This document shows positions 25,445 through 33,489 of a stretch of DNA of 64,000 nt, piece by piece. The notes below the pieces were generated by a model, which did not search any database, was not told the origin of the DNA, and was given only the letters and a program-made list of their open reading frames with translations. Location of the stretch: assembly GCF_003522965.1 (NCBI RefSeq), contig NZ_CP031513.1, positions 1,426,001 through 1,490,000 of the forward strand. The letters are read 5' to 3'. Position 1 is the stretch's first letter, and the number at the start of each line of letters is the position of its first letter. Both the position numbers and the translations under genes were made by a program. Origin of the DNA: Bombilactobacillus bombi (lineage in GTDB: Bacteria > Bacillota > Bacilli > Lactobacillales > Lactobacillaceae).

Positions 25445-26683
25445 TTAATCAATTGTATTTTGTTCAAAGTTTTTTAGATTTGGAATAGTTAACATCACGA
25501 TAAAACTCAAAACATATAATAAAGCTAAAAAGCCCATGACTACAACCAAAGTATAACGATCCATTAAAAAGCCAATGACAACAGAGGAAAAGCCACCAAT
25601 CGCACGGCCGACATTAACAATTACATTATTAGCTGTTGAACGGATTTCGGTTGGATATAAGCGACTAATAATGGCACCATATCCGCCAAACATTCCATTA
25701 GAAAAGAATCCTAATACTGCTCCTGCGAATAACATGGTAATTTCATTAAATACCAACGTAATACCAAAAACTGAGAGTGCCGAAGCAATTAAGAAAATGC
25801 CAAAAGCTCTGCGTGGCCCGAAATAATCTAAAATCCGACCAAAAGTCATCATCCCAATGCTCATTCCCACAATAGTAGCAATCATCCACAATGATGAACC
25901 AGCTACACTGAGACCTAATTTCTTTTGCATGATGGTTGGCAGCCAGTTCATTAAACCAAAGTAACCGGCAATTTGGACAACTACCATAAACATCAATGCC
26001 ACAGTTTGAAAAGCTAATGGCCATGACTTGAACAATTGTCGTACTTGCCCTTTTTTCTTAACAGTTGTTTGTTGTTGAATAGCTATAAATTCATCACTTT
26101 CATGAACATGCTTACGAATAAAATATGTCAAAGCAACTGGAATTACTCCCAACAAAAATAGTGCTCGCCAACCTAAAGTAGGAATAATCATAGCCGCTGC
26201 AATCGCTGCTAAGATCGAACCAACTTGACCTCCAATAGCTGCAATCGAGGTCATAGTTCCAATATGATGACGATCAAAATTTTCAGCAATAAGAGTAATG
26301 CCAACGCCATATTCCCCACCGGCACCGACACCTGCCAAAAAACGAAAGAGATAAATCATCGTAATATTTTGTGCCCAGTACATTGCAGCTGTAGCGGCAG
26401 CAAAAATAAAAATTGTATATGAGAAAGTCTTAACGCGACCATAGCGATCACCAATAATACCAAATAAAACACCACCCGCTAACATTCCCAAATTAGTGAT
26501 GGAAGAAATTAATCCCGCTTCAGCACCGTGCAAATGTAAGTTGGCTGCAATTGAAGAAAGTGCAAATGATAAAAACATTACATCCATATTCTCCAAAGCA
26601 AAGCCTGCTGAAGTTGAAGCAATTGTCCATTTTTGATTGGTTGTTAGTGCGTGGTGTTCATGACGCTCTAAAGCTGTTTCCAT
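25445..26683 (-). CDS. MFS transporter (metabolite:H+ symporter type)
   Basis: 412 residues from ATG 26683, behind TGGAGGGAAATAC; the longer frame up to 26716 has no RBS. Twelve membrane helices in two halves. GDRYGRVKTF is the MFS loop 2-3 motif, FLAGVGAGGEYGVGITLIAE the helix 4-5 signature shared by aromatic-acid and niacin/sugar carriers (AAHS/SP/NiaP-like). MAATIVGM-like and FGGYGAIISRLYPTEIRSTA in the C-half support this. Imports an organic acid, sugar or vitamin; substrate not decidable. The inverted repeat at 26715-26740 lies in its leader. Confidence 0.85.
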   Translation of the reverse strand: METALERHEHHALTTNQKWTIASTSAGFALENMDVMFLSFALSSIAANLHLHGAEAGLISSITNLGMLAGGVLFGIIGDRYGRVKTFSYTIFIFAAATAAMYWAQNITMIYLFRFLAGVGAGGEYGVGITLIAENFDRHHIGTMTSIAAIGGQVGSILAAIAAAMIIPTLGWRALFLLGVIPVALTYFIRKHVHESDEFIAIQQQTTVKKKGQVRQLFKSWPLAFQTVALMFMVVVQIAGYFGLMNWLPTIMQKKLGLSVAGSSLWMIATIVGMSIGMMTFGRILDYFGPRRAFGIFLIASALSVFGITLVFNEITMLFAGAVLGFFSNGMFGGYGAIISRLYPTEIRSTANNVIVNVGRAIGGFSSVVIGFLMDRYTLVVVMGFLALLYVLSFIVMLTIPNLKNFEQNTID

Positions 26684-26714
26684 GTATTTCCCTCCAAAAT
26701 GAATGCTCGCTGAC

Positions 26715-26740
26715 ATTCGTTATTTTTTCTGGTAACGAAT
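26715..26740. promoter_or_regulatory. inverted repeat in the MFS leader
   Basis: ATTCGTTA (26715-26722) and TAACGAAT (26733-26740), 8-bp arms over 10 bp, just upstream of the MFS gene RBS. A related ATTCGT...ACGAAT repeat occurs at 26808-26824, so a shared regulator is possible. Confidence 0.45.
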
Positions 26741-26807
26741 TTAAATTGTTTATATTTTGCCACGATTTAATAAAAATAGCAACAGTAAATTATAAAATTG
26801 CATTAAT

Positions 26808-26824
26808 ATTCGTATTTGACGAAT
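26808..26824. promoter_or_regulatory. second ATTCGT-N5-ACGAAT repeat, upstream of pyrF
   Basis: ATTCGT (26808-26813) and ACGAAT (26819-26824) form a 6-bp inverted repeat over 5 bp. TTGACG (26816-26821) within it could be a pyrF -35 box. Same half-site sequence as 26715-26740. Confidence 0.4.
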
Positions 26825-26877
26825 TGTAAAAAATAGTTTAAGCTGGCTCCAGCTAAAAATTAAGAAAGGTGATTGTT

Positions 26878-27591
26878 ATGGGACCTGTGTTTATTGCACT
26901 AGATTTTGGTACATTATCCGAAGTTGAACACTTCTTAGATTTGTTTGCAGAAACTGAACAACTAGCTGTGAAAGTCGGAATGGAATTATATTATGCCCAA
27001 GGCCCACAAATTATTGAGCGTTTACATCAACGGGGCGTTAAAATCTTCTTAGATTTAAAATTATACGACATTCCTAATACAGTCCAACGAGCCGCTTTCC
27101 AACTAGCACAACAAAAAATCGACTATTTGACCATTCATGCTGCGGGCGGTTCCCAGATGATTCAAAGCGCAAAAGAGGGACTCATTGCTGGCAGCCAAGC
27201 TATTCAAGCTGCTACACCCAAACTTTTGGCTATTACTAAACTTACATCCTTTTCCCAAGCTCAAATGCAAGCAGAACAACAAATCTCAGTGAGTTTACCA
27301 GCAGCCGTCACCCACTTAGCCCAATTGGCTGCAGCTAATGGCGCTGATGGAGTTATTTGTTCCGCTCAAGAAAATCAAATCATTCACCAAGCAACTAATG
27401 CTGATTTTCTTTGTATTAATCCAGGCATTCGACTTGCCAATCACAGTGATGATGACCAACAACGTATCGCTACACCTCAAGCTGCTAAAGCGTGGGGAAG
27501 TAACGGCTTAGTAATTGGTCGGCCTATAACCCGCGCTAATAATCCAGTCACAACTTACCAACAAATTTTGACCCAATGGAGGACTAACTAA
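26878..27591 (+). CDS. pyrF: orotidine 5'-phosphate decarboxylase
   Basis: 237 residues from ATG 26878 behind AAGAAAGGTG; a GTG at 26869 lies in that ribosome site. FIALDFGT at the N-terminus and IFLDLKLYDIPNTVQ (the catalytic DxKxxDI set, about residues 57-70) identify OMP decarboxylase, the last step to UMP. LCINPGIRL and GLVIGRPITRANNP are phosphate-binding loops. Stop and pyrE start share one base (TAATG), so translation is coupled. The rest of the de novo pyrimidine operon is not here. Confidence 0.96.
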   Translation: MGPVFIALDFGTLSEVEHFLDLFAETEQLAVKVGMELYYAQGPQIIERLHQRGVKIFLDLKLYDIPNTVQRAAFQLAQQKIDYLTIHAAGGSQMIQSAKEGLIAGSQAIQAATPKLLAITKLTSFSQAQMQAEQQISVSLPAAVTHLAQLAAANGADGVICSAQENQIIHQATNADFLCINPGIRLANHSDDDQQRIATPQAAKAWGSNGLVIGRPITRANNPVTTYQQILTQWRTN

Positions 27592-28217
27592 TGACTACTA
27601 TCGCTGAACAAATCGCACAAGATCTTTTACAAATCCAGGCTGTAACTCTGCGACCTCAAGAACCATTTACTTGGGCTAGCGGCTTAAAAGCACCGATTTA
27701 TACAGATAATCGGCAAACTATTGCTTTTCCAGAAGTTCGTAATCACATTGCCGATGGATTAGCTGCCTTGATTCAAGAATGTTATCCTCACGCCACTGTA
27801 ATTGCTGGCGTGGCTACTGCTGGAATCCCCCACGCAGCTTTGGTTGCTGACAGGCTCCATCTGCCTCTTAGTTATGTGCGGCCTAAACCTAAAGATCACG
27901 GAGCGGGCAAACAAATTGAAGGCCAGATTGACTCGAGCGATCAAGTAGTTTTAATTGATGACCTAATTTCAACAGGTGGTAGCGTACTCAATGCAGCCCA
28001 AGCTGTACAAACAAAAGCTTCTGTCATTGGTGTTGCAGCTATTTTTAGTTATGGTTTGCCAGATAGTCTAACTAACTTTCAACAAGCACAAATTTCCCTG
28101 CACACCTTAACTAATTATCAAACGCTTATTACAACTGCACACAATCAAAATAAAATCACGCCTGAAGATTTACAATTATTACAACAATGGCATCAAGATC
28201 CCCATCATTGGAATTAA
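27591..28217 (+). CDS. pyrE: orotate phosphoribosyltransferase
   Basis: 208 residues. FTWASGLKAPIYTDNRQTI binds orotate; VVLIDDLISTGGSVLNA is the PRPP-binding loop; YVRPKPKDHGAGKQIEG is the flexible catalytic loop. Converts orotate and PRPP to OMP, the step before PyrF. It is the second gene of the pyrFE pair and its 3' end overlaps the convergent phosphatase gene by 4 bp. Confidence 0.96.
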   Translation: MTTIAEQIAQDLLQIQAVTLRPQEPFTWASGLKAPIYTDNRQTIAFPEVRNHIADGLAALIQECYPHATVIAGVATAGIPHAALVADRLHLPLSYVRPKPKDHGAGKQIEGQIDSSDQVVLIDDLISTGGSVLNAAQAVQTKASVIGVAAIFSYGLPDSLTNFQQAQISLHTLTNYQTLITTAHNQNKITPEDLQLLQQWHQDPHHWN

Positions 28218-28837
28218 CGAATGAAAAATTCTGCAGGAGCAATGCGATTATAGTAACGCAAGAAGGCTTTACCAGTTTTTTCGTCTGCTCTTAAACTAAT
28301 AACTCCTGCATTACGTACTTGCATAACCTGACTAATATCACTAATGCCTAAGACTGTTTGTACCAATGAACGTGAAACTGTCCCATGACAAACTAATAAG
28401 ACCGCATTATCATGGTTATCCGTAACTAAATCTTGCCAAAAAGCTTGCAAGCGTTGGGCTAAATGTTGATAAGATTCCCCATTGCAAAAATCGCTATAAT
28501 TGTCACGCAAGTATCCCTGATCATCAAAAGCCTGTGGATATTTGGCATGGACTTCATCAGCTGGTAACCCATCCCAATCGCCATAGTCTATTTCTTGCAA
28601 GCGATCATCAATCTGAATCTTACAATGATTATTATTAATAATTTCTGCAGTTTGACGCGCTCGTTTCATCGGACTAGAATAAACACGATCAATTTTATTT
28701 ATATCAAAACTTTCATGAAGTGCCTGTGCTTGTCGCTTACCCAAATCATTTAACGGCAAATCCGTGGATGCTCCATTAATTTTGCCATCTTTATTTGTAT
28801 CAGTTTCTCCATGACGCACTATATAAATATCTATCAT
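28214..28837 (-). CDS. histidine phosphatase (phosphoglycerate mutase-like)
   Basis: 207 residues from ATG 28837, 8 nt behind AAGGAG; a GTG three codons upstream is part of the RBS stretch. IYIVRHGETDTN is the RHG motif with the phosphohistidine; SSPMKRARQTAEII, DYGDWDGL and LVCHGTVSRSLV complete the active site. Cofactor-dependent phosphatase or mutase family; in lactobacilli several paralogues act on sugar or nucleotide phosphates. Substrate unknown. Tail-to-tail with pyrE, no terminator visible between them. Confidence 0.9.
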   Translation of the reverse strand: MIDIYIVRHGETDTNKDGKINGASTDLPLNDLGKRQAQALHESFDINKIDRVYSSPMKRARQTAEIINNNHCKIQIDDRLQEIDYGDWDGLPADEVHAKYPQAFDDQGYLRDNYSDFCNGESYQHLAQRLQAFWQDLVTDNHDNAVLLVCHGTVSRSLVQTVLGISDISQVMQVRNAGVISLRADEKTGKAFLRYYNRIAPAEFFIR

Positions 28838-28865
28838 CAATTCCACTCCTTAAATTAATTTATTA

Positions 28866-28894
28866 TTGACACTAAATATAATTAGTTTTATTAT
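28866..28894 (+). promoter_or_regulatory. promoter of the uracil permease transcript
   Basis: TTGACA (28866-28871), 17-nt spacer, TATTAT (28889-28894). It points into the PyrR attenuator leader. Confidence 0.7.
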
Positions 28895-28914
28895 AACAAA
28901 AATAAGTCCTTTAA

Positions 28915-29000
28915 AAATAGTCCTGTGAGACTGTGAAGGAGCTGCTAATGAAATCAACTATTAGTCAACCCTCATAGTCTTAGGACTATGGGGGGTTTTA
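28915..29000 (+). promoter_or_regulatory. PyrR-type RNA attenuator
   Basis: The leader contains TCCTGTGAGACTGTGAAGGA (28921-28940), matching the PyrR-binding loop of pyrimidine attenuators. A terminator follows: ACCCTCATAGTC (28968-28979) pairs with 28984-28996 over TTAG, then TTTTAAT. ATAGTCC at 28917-28923 is complementary to GGACTAT at 28983-28989, so an alternative fold can disrupt the terminator. PyrR with UMP would favour termination. The pyrR gene is not in this window. Confidence 0.82.
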
Positions 29001-29016
29001 ATATGGGGAGGCAACA

Positions 29017-30285
29017 ATGGCAACAAAGCAAAAAGACATTTTGATGGATATTCCTGATCGTCCCAGCTGGGGCCACTGGCTAGGATTATCAATACAGCAT
29101 TTATTTGCCATGTTTGGTTCTACTGTTTTAGTACCAATTCTTGTAGGCTTAAATCCTGGAATTGCCTTATTTAGTTCTGGAGTTGGCACATTATTATATA
29201 TTTTGATTACAAAGGGTAAAATTCCTGCTTATATGAGTTCCAGCTTTTCTTTTATTGTCCCCATGGTAGCATTAATGAAAACCGTTGGTTATCCTGGCAT
29301 CGCTCAAGGAACTATTGCCGTCGGTGTGGTTTATTTAATAGCTGCTTTAATAGTTGGTTTAATTGGTTCTGAATGGATTGACAAAGCGTTACCGCCAATT
29401 GTTGTTGGCCCGATTATTATGGTCATTGGCCTTTCATTAGCTGGCACTGCTGCTAAAGATGCTACAATGAATGGCAGTCATTATGATATTAAATATTTTT
29501 TAGTAGCGATGGTTACAGCTTTAATTACGATTTTCTTTAATATGTATCTCAAAGGTTTCTGGAGCCAGGTTGCCATTTTACTTGGTATTATTGTGGGATA
29601 TTTAATTGCGGTCCTTTGTGGATTAGTAGATTTTGCCCCGATTGCCAAAACGCCTTGGTTTCAGATTCCTAATTTTCAAATTCCTTATTTGACTTATCAT
29701 CCTCACTTTTATTGGGGCGCCATTTTAAGTCTTGCACCGATTGCTTTTGTCACAATGACAGAACATATGGGACATATTATGGTGCTTGATGGGCTCACAC
29801 ATCGCAATTTCTTCAAAGATCCAGGGTTGAATCATACCTTAGCCGGTGATGGTACTGCCTCAATTATTGCCGGGCTCATCGGTGGTCCTCCAATTACTAG
29901 TTATGGTGAAAACATCGGTGTCATGGCTATTACTAAAATTTATAGTGTCTGGGTCATTGGCGGTGCTGCTACTTTAGCTATGATTTTTGGATTCATTGGT
30001 AAACTTAGTGCTTTAATTCAAAGTATTCCTGCGCCAGTTATTGGTGGTATTAGTTTTCTTTTATTTGGCGTAATTGCTTCCAGTGGTTTGCGCATCCTCA
30101 TTGACAATCACGTGGATTTCAATCAAAAACGCAATCTCATGATTGGTTCTCTTATTTTAGTTGTAGGTATTGGCAATGCTTATCTACAAATGGGACAATA
30201 CCAATTCTCAGGTTTAGCTGTAGCAACTGTTTTGGGCATTGTTTTAAATTTAATTTTGCCGCAAAAAGCTGCTAGTGAGAAATGA
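29017..30285 (+). CDS. pyrP: uracil permease (NCS2)
   Basis: 422 residues, about 12-14 membrane helices of the nucleobase/ascorbate transporter fold. SIQHLFAMFGSTVLVPILVGL is the N-terminal half-helix signature; MTEHMGHIMVLDGLT contains the helix 8 Glu that binds uracil; GGPPITSYGENIGVMAITK is the helix 10 motif specific to uracil carriers (UraA/PyrP). Proton-coupled uracil import. Preceded by a PyrR attenuator and GGGGAGG ribosome site, so expression should drop when UMP is high. Confidence 0.95.
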   Translation: MATKQKDILMDIPDRPSWGHWLGLSIQHLFAMFGSTVLVPILVGLNPGIALFSSGVGTLLYILITKGKIPAYMSSSFSFIVPMVALMKTVGYPGIAQGTIAVGVVYLIAALIVGLIGSEWIDKALPPIVVGPIIMVIGLSLAGTAAKDATMNGSHYDIKYFLVAMVTALITIFFNMYLKGFWSQVAILLGIIVGYLIAVLCGLVDFAPIAKTPWFQIPNFQIPYLTYHPHFYWGAILSLAPIAFVTMTEHMGHIMVLDGLTHRNFFKDPGLNHTLAGDGTASIIAGLIGGPPITSYGENIGVMAITKIYSVWVIGGAATLAMIFGFIGKLSALIQSIPAPVIGGISFLLFGVIASSGLRILIDNHVDFNQKRNLMIGSLILVVGIGNAYLQMGQYQFSGLAVATVLGIVLNLILPQKAASEK

Positions 30286-30300
30286 AAAATACTAAGTAAT

Positions 30301-30340
30301 AATAAAGCTAGGACAACATTAGTCCTAGCTTTATTTTAAT
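30301..30340. terminator. bidirectional terminator between permease and FAD oxidase
   Basis: AATAAAGCTAGGAC (30301-30314) and its perfect complement (30322-30335), 14-bp stem over a 7-nt loop, A-rich on the left and T-rich on the right. It serves both converging genes. Confidence 0.87.
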
Positions 30341-31733
30341 TAATCTTTCGTTTAGGATTTAAAATACCCAAGGGATCGAACAAATTCTTAATTTGGTGTT
30401 GAATTTGATCAACGTCATTGCCTAATTCTTCCACAGTCCATTGATTTTTTGACATTCCAACGGCATGTTCTCCAGAAATTGTGCCACCTAGGCTTAAAGT
30501 TTTTCTAAAGAGCAAACGAACTGCTGTTTTAACATTGTCAGGGGCTTCTGGTTGGTCATTCCATAATAAGCTAGGATGTAAATTACCATCACCAGCATGA
30601 CCTGCCGTATAAATATCAACTTTTTGTTCTTCAGCCACTTTGGTAATATAATCTGTCATTTCTGCTAGTTTAGACAATGGTACTGCCATATCTTCCATGA
30701 TGTAATACTTTGATTGCTCAAAAACCGCTGGCAGCATATCTTGGCGCAGTTTAATTAACTGTTGGGCTTGCGCTTTATCGCTAGTAATTTGAACTCCCCA
30801 AGCCTGATTATCTTGTAAAATCTTTTCAACCACGGCTTTTTCTGAACCAGATGCATCATCAAAGCCAAAAATTAACATGGAAGAAGTAGCTGATTTAGCA
30901 TAATTAGTTTGCTCATATTTATCTAGTGCCTGTACCGTTTTACCATCTAGAGCTTCTAGCATAGAAAAATTTAAACCCGATAATCGTAATTGTTTGACGC
31001 CGCCAGCCAAAGCCGTCATATCCTTGAAAAAGGCTATTCCAGTAATCGCATCTCCCAAAGGTAAAGGCCGCAAACGTACCTTAATCTCAGTAATAATCCC
31101 TAAAGTTCCTTCTGAACCAATGAATAATTGCGTCAAATTGTAACCAAAGGCCTGCTTCAAAGTCCGACCACCCAATGATAACTCGCGGCCATCGGCTAAC
31201 ATCACTTTTAAACCTAAAATATTATCTTTCGTAGCACCATATTTAACACCACTCATGCCGCCAGCATTAGTAGAAACATTGCCCCCAATAGAAGAAATTG
31301 GTTTGGAAGCAGGATCAGGCGCATAAAACATCCCTTGCTTACGGGCCGCTTGGTCTAAGTCCTGATTAATGACACCTGGCTCCACTACTGCCAACGAATC
31401 TTCAGGACTTAATTCTTTAATATGATTTAAACGCGCCACCGATAAAATAATGCTGCCATCAATCCCATCAGCTCCAATCACAGTACTTGTATCTGCTGTT
31501 TGAGGCACTACTGGCAAATGAAATTGACGAGCAGTTTTCAAAACTCCACGAATATCTTCAATATCACCAACTGCCACATAAGCTAAAATCTCACCTTGAA
31601 TATCACTTTGAGCTTTTCCATTAGCGCTGTGCTCTTGAGCTACTTGATCATTGAAATGAATTTTAGCATGTGGTGCTTGCTTTTTTAGATAATTTAGTAT
31701 TTCCGTCTTCGTATTAGCTGTAAAAATTGTCAT
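30336..31733 (-). CDS. FAD-linked oxidase, GlcD/D-lactate dehydrogenase type
   Basis: 465 residues. FAD_binding_4 (VALUE: LPVVPQTADTSTVIGADGID, then SIGGNVSTNAGGMSGVKYG) occupies residues 60-230 and the FAD-oxidase C domain follows, with GHAGDGNLHPSLLW binding the substrate carboxylate and metal. ISGEHAVGMSKNQW is the C-terminal histidine motif. Family enzymes oxidise glycolate, D-lactate or D-2-hydroxyglutarate. With a D-lactate dehydrogenase at 41.2 kb, D-lactate re-oxidation is a fair guess. No iron-sulfur partner (GlcF) adjacent. RBS AAAAGGAAG. Confidence 0.88.
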   Translation of the reverse strand: MTIFTANTKTEILNYLKKQAPHAKIHFNDQVAQEHSANGKAQSDIQGEILAYVAVGDIEDIRGVLKTARQFHLPVVPQTADTSTVIGADGIDGSIILSVARLNHIKELSPEDSLAVVEPGVINQDLDQAARKQGMFYAPDPASKPISSIGGNVSTNAGGMSGVKYGATKDNILGLKVMLADGRELSLGGRTLKQAFGYNLTQLFIGSEGTLGIITEIKVRLRPLPLGDAITGIAFFKDMTALAGGVKQLRLSGLNFSMLEALDGKTVQALDKYEQTNYAKSATSSMLIFGFDDASGSEKAVVEKILQDNQAWGVQITSDKAQAQQLIKLRQDMLPAVFEQSKYYIMEDMAVPLSKLAEMTDYITKVAEEQKVDIYTAGHAGDGNLHPSLLWNDQPEAPDNVKTAVRLLFRKTLSLGGTISGEHAVGMSKNQWTVEELGNDVDQIQHQIKNLFDPLGILNPKRKIN

Positions 31734-31890
31734 TGTACACGCTTCCTTTTCTACTTATTTTAGCATAAAATATTTTCCTTAGTAGTTTTAACTATTATCA
31801 ACAAATATTCTATTCACAATTTAAATTGGTATGGTTATCTAATACATATTTATTGAACCAATAATAAAATTGGTTCTTTGTGCAAAAAAA

Positions 31891-31948
31891 TTGACATTAA
31901 TGGTATTCTCACGTAAATTTAAATAGTAAGTATAGTAAGCGATTTCAA
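31891..31948 (+). promoter_or_regulatory. glpK promoter with downstream cre site
   Basis: TTGACA (31891-31896), 17-nt spacer, TAAATT (31914-31919). Downstream 31933-31948 reads TAGTAAGCGATTTCAA, matching the cre consensus WTGNAANCGNWWNCAW at all but one fixed position. A cre just below the promoter fits CcpA roadblock repression of glycerol use when better sugars are present. Confidence 0.65.
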
Positions 31949-31975
31949 TTTTTGATTATTTAGTTGGAGGTCAAC

Positions 31976-33478
31976 ATGGTACAGCGATACATTATGGCAA
32001 TTGATGAAGGTACAACGAGTACAAGGGCCATTATTTTTGACAAAAAAGGCAATAAAATAACTGATGCCCAGCGAGAATTTAGGCAATACTTCCCTAATCC
32101 TGGCTGGGTCGAGCATGATGCTAATGAAATTTGGAATGCTGTTTTGTCGACCATTGCTAATTGCTTTATTGAATCAGGTATTAAACCTGATCAAATTTCC
32201 GGTATTGGGATTACTAACCAGCGTGAAACCACCGTTATTTGGGACAAAAAAACTGGTTTACCTATTTATCACGCTATTGTTTGGCAATCACGCCAAACAG
32301 AAGCATTAGCACAAAAACTGCAGCAAGCTGGATTATCGGAAGAAATCCATCAAAAAACTGGTTTGCTGATTGATCCTTACTTTTCTGCCACAAAAATTCG
32401 GTGGATTTTAGATCATGTTAAAGGTGCCCAGCAAAGAGCTGAAAAAGGAGAATTACTCTTCGGTACCATTAACACTTGGTTACTCTGGAAGTTAACAGAT
32501 GGCGAAGTATTTGCCACTGACTATACTAATGCTAGCCGGACAATGCTTTTTAATATTAACAATTTGCAGTGGGATGATGATATTCTACAAAAATTAAATA
32601 TCCCCAAACAAATGTTACCAGAAGTTAAACCCAATTCGGCTATTTACGGCTATACGCGTCCCTATCATTTTTATGGTAGTGCTGTTCCTATAGCAGGTAT
32701 GGCCGGCGATCAACAATCAGCTTTATTTGGGCAAATGGCTTTTGAACCAGGAATGGTTAAAAATACTTACGGCACTGGTGCCTTTGTTGTCATGAATACT
32801 GGTCAGGAAATTAAACTTTCTGAAAACAATCTCTTGACGACAATTGCTTATGGAATTAATGATCAAATCTATTATGCATTAGAAGGAAGTATTTATGTTG
32901 CCGGTTCGGCTTTACAATGGTTACGTGACTCATTGAAGTTAATTGCTTCTGCCCCAGAGTCTTATCAAGCCGCTTTAGACTCAACTAACAATGATGAAGT
33001 TTATCTTGTACCAGCATTCACTGGATTAGGTGCACCATATTGGGATGCTGAAGCTCGCGGAGCCATTTTTGGTCTTACTCGCGGCACTACAAGAAATGAT
33101 TTGATTAAAGCCACGTTGCAAGCGATTGCATACCAATCACGTGATGTTTTAGATACAATGCAAGCAGATACTGGGACCACTATCCCTTTACTTAAAGTCG
33201 ATGGTGGTGCTGCCAACAATGATTATTTACTACAATTTCAAGCTGACATTAGTAATACTCCCGTGCAAAGAGCCAATGACTTAGAAACTACAGCCTTAGG
33301 AGCTGCCTTCTTAGCTGGACTAGCCGTAGGATACTGGAAAGATATTGCAGAAATTAAAGAAGATTATACCGAAGGAAAAGTGTTCAAACCGCAAATGGCT
33401 GAACAACGTCGACAGCAATTATATGCTGGTTGGCAACAAGCTGTTGCTGCTACACGTTCATATAAACCACAACAATAA
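31976..33478 (+). CDS. glpK: glycerol kinase
   Basis: 500 residues from ATG 31976, after TTGGAGGTCAAC; a UUG at 31964 lies in the ribosome site. [18 protein letters not shown] is the FGGY-kinase phosphate-binding start; [16 protein letters not shown] and [12 protein letters not shown] form the ATP site. HPr phosphorylation of the family occurs on a His in the region after residue 225 ([14 protein letters not shown] here). Converts glycerol to glycerol 3-phosphate. First gene of glpK-glpO-glpF. Confidence 0.97.
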   Translation: MVQRYIMAIDEGTTSTRAIIFDKKGNKITDAQREFRQYFPNPGWVEHDANEIWNAVLSTIANCFIESGIKPDQISGIGITNQRETTVIWDKKTGLPIYHAIVWQSRQTEALAQKLQQAGLSEEIHQKTGLLIDPYFSATKIRWILDHVKGAQQRAEKGELLFGTINTWLLWKLTDGEVFATDYTNASRTMLFNINNLQWDDDILQKLNIPKQMLPEVKPNSAIYGYTRPYHFYGSAVPIAGMAGDQQSALFGQMAFEPGMVKNTYGTGAFVVMNTGQEIKLSENNLLTTIAYGINDQIYYALEGSIYVAGSALQWLRDSLKLIASAPESYQAALDSTNNDEVYLVPAFTGLGAPYWDAEARGAIFGLTRGTTRNDLIKATLQAIAYQSRDVLDTMQADTGTTIPLLKVDGGAANNDYLLQFQADISNTPVQRANDLETTALGAAFLAGLAVGYWKDIAEIKEDYTEGKVFKPQMAEQRRQQLYAGWQQAVAATRSYKPQQ

Positions 33479-33489
33479 GGAGGAAAATT

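Noticed and set aside
25575-26024. ORFs of 83 and 92 codons within the MFS gene at 25.4-26.7 kb
   Set aside because: Alternative frames of a confident gene without ribosome sites.
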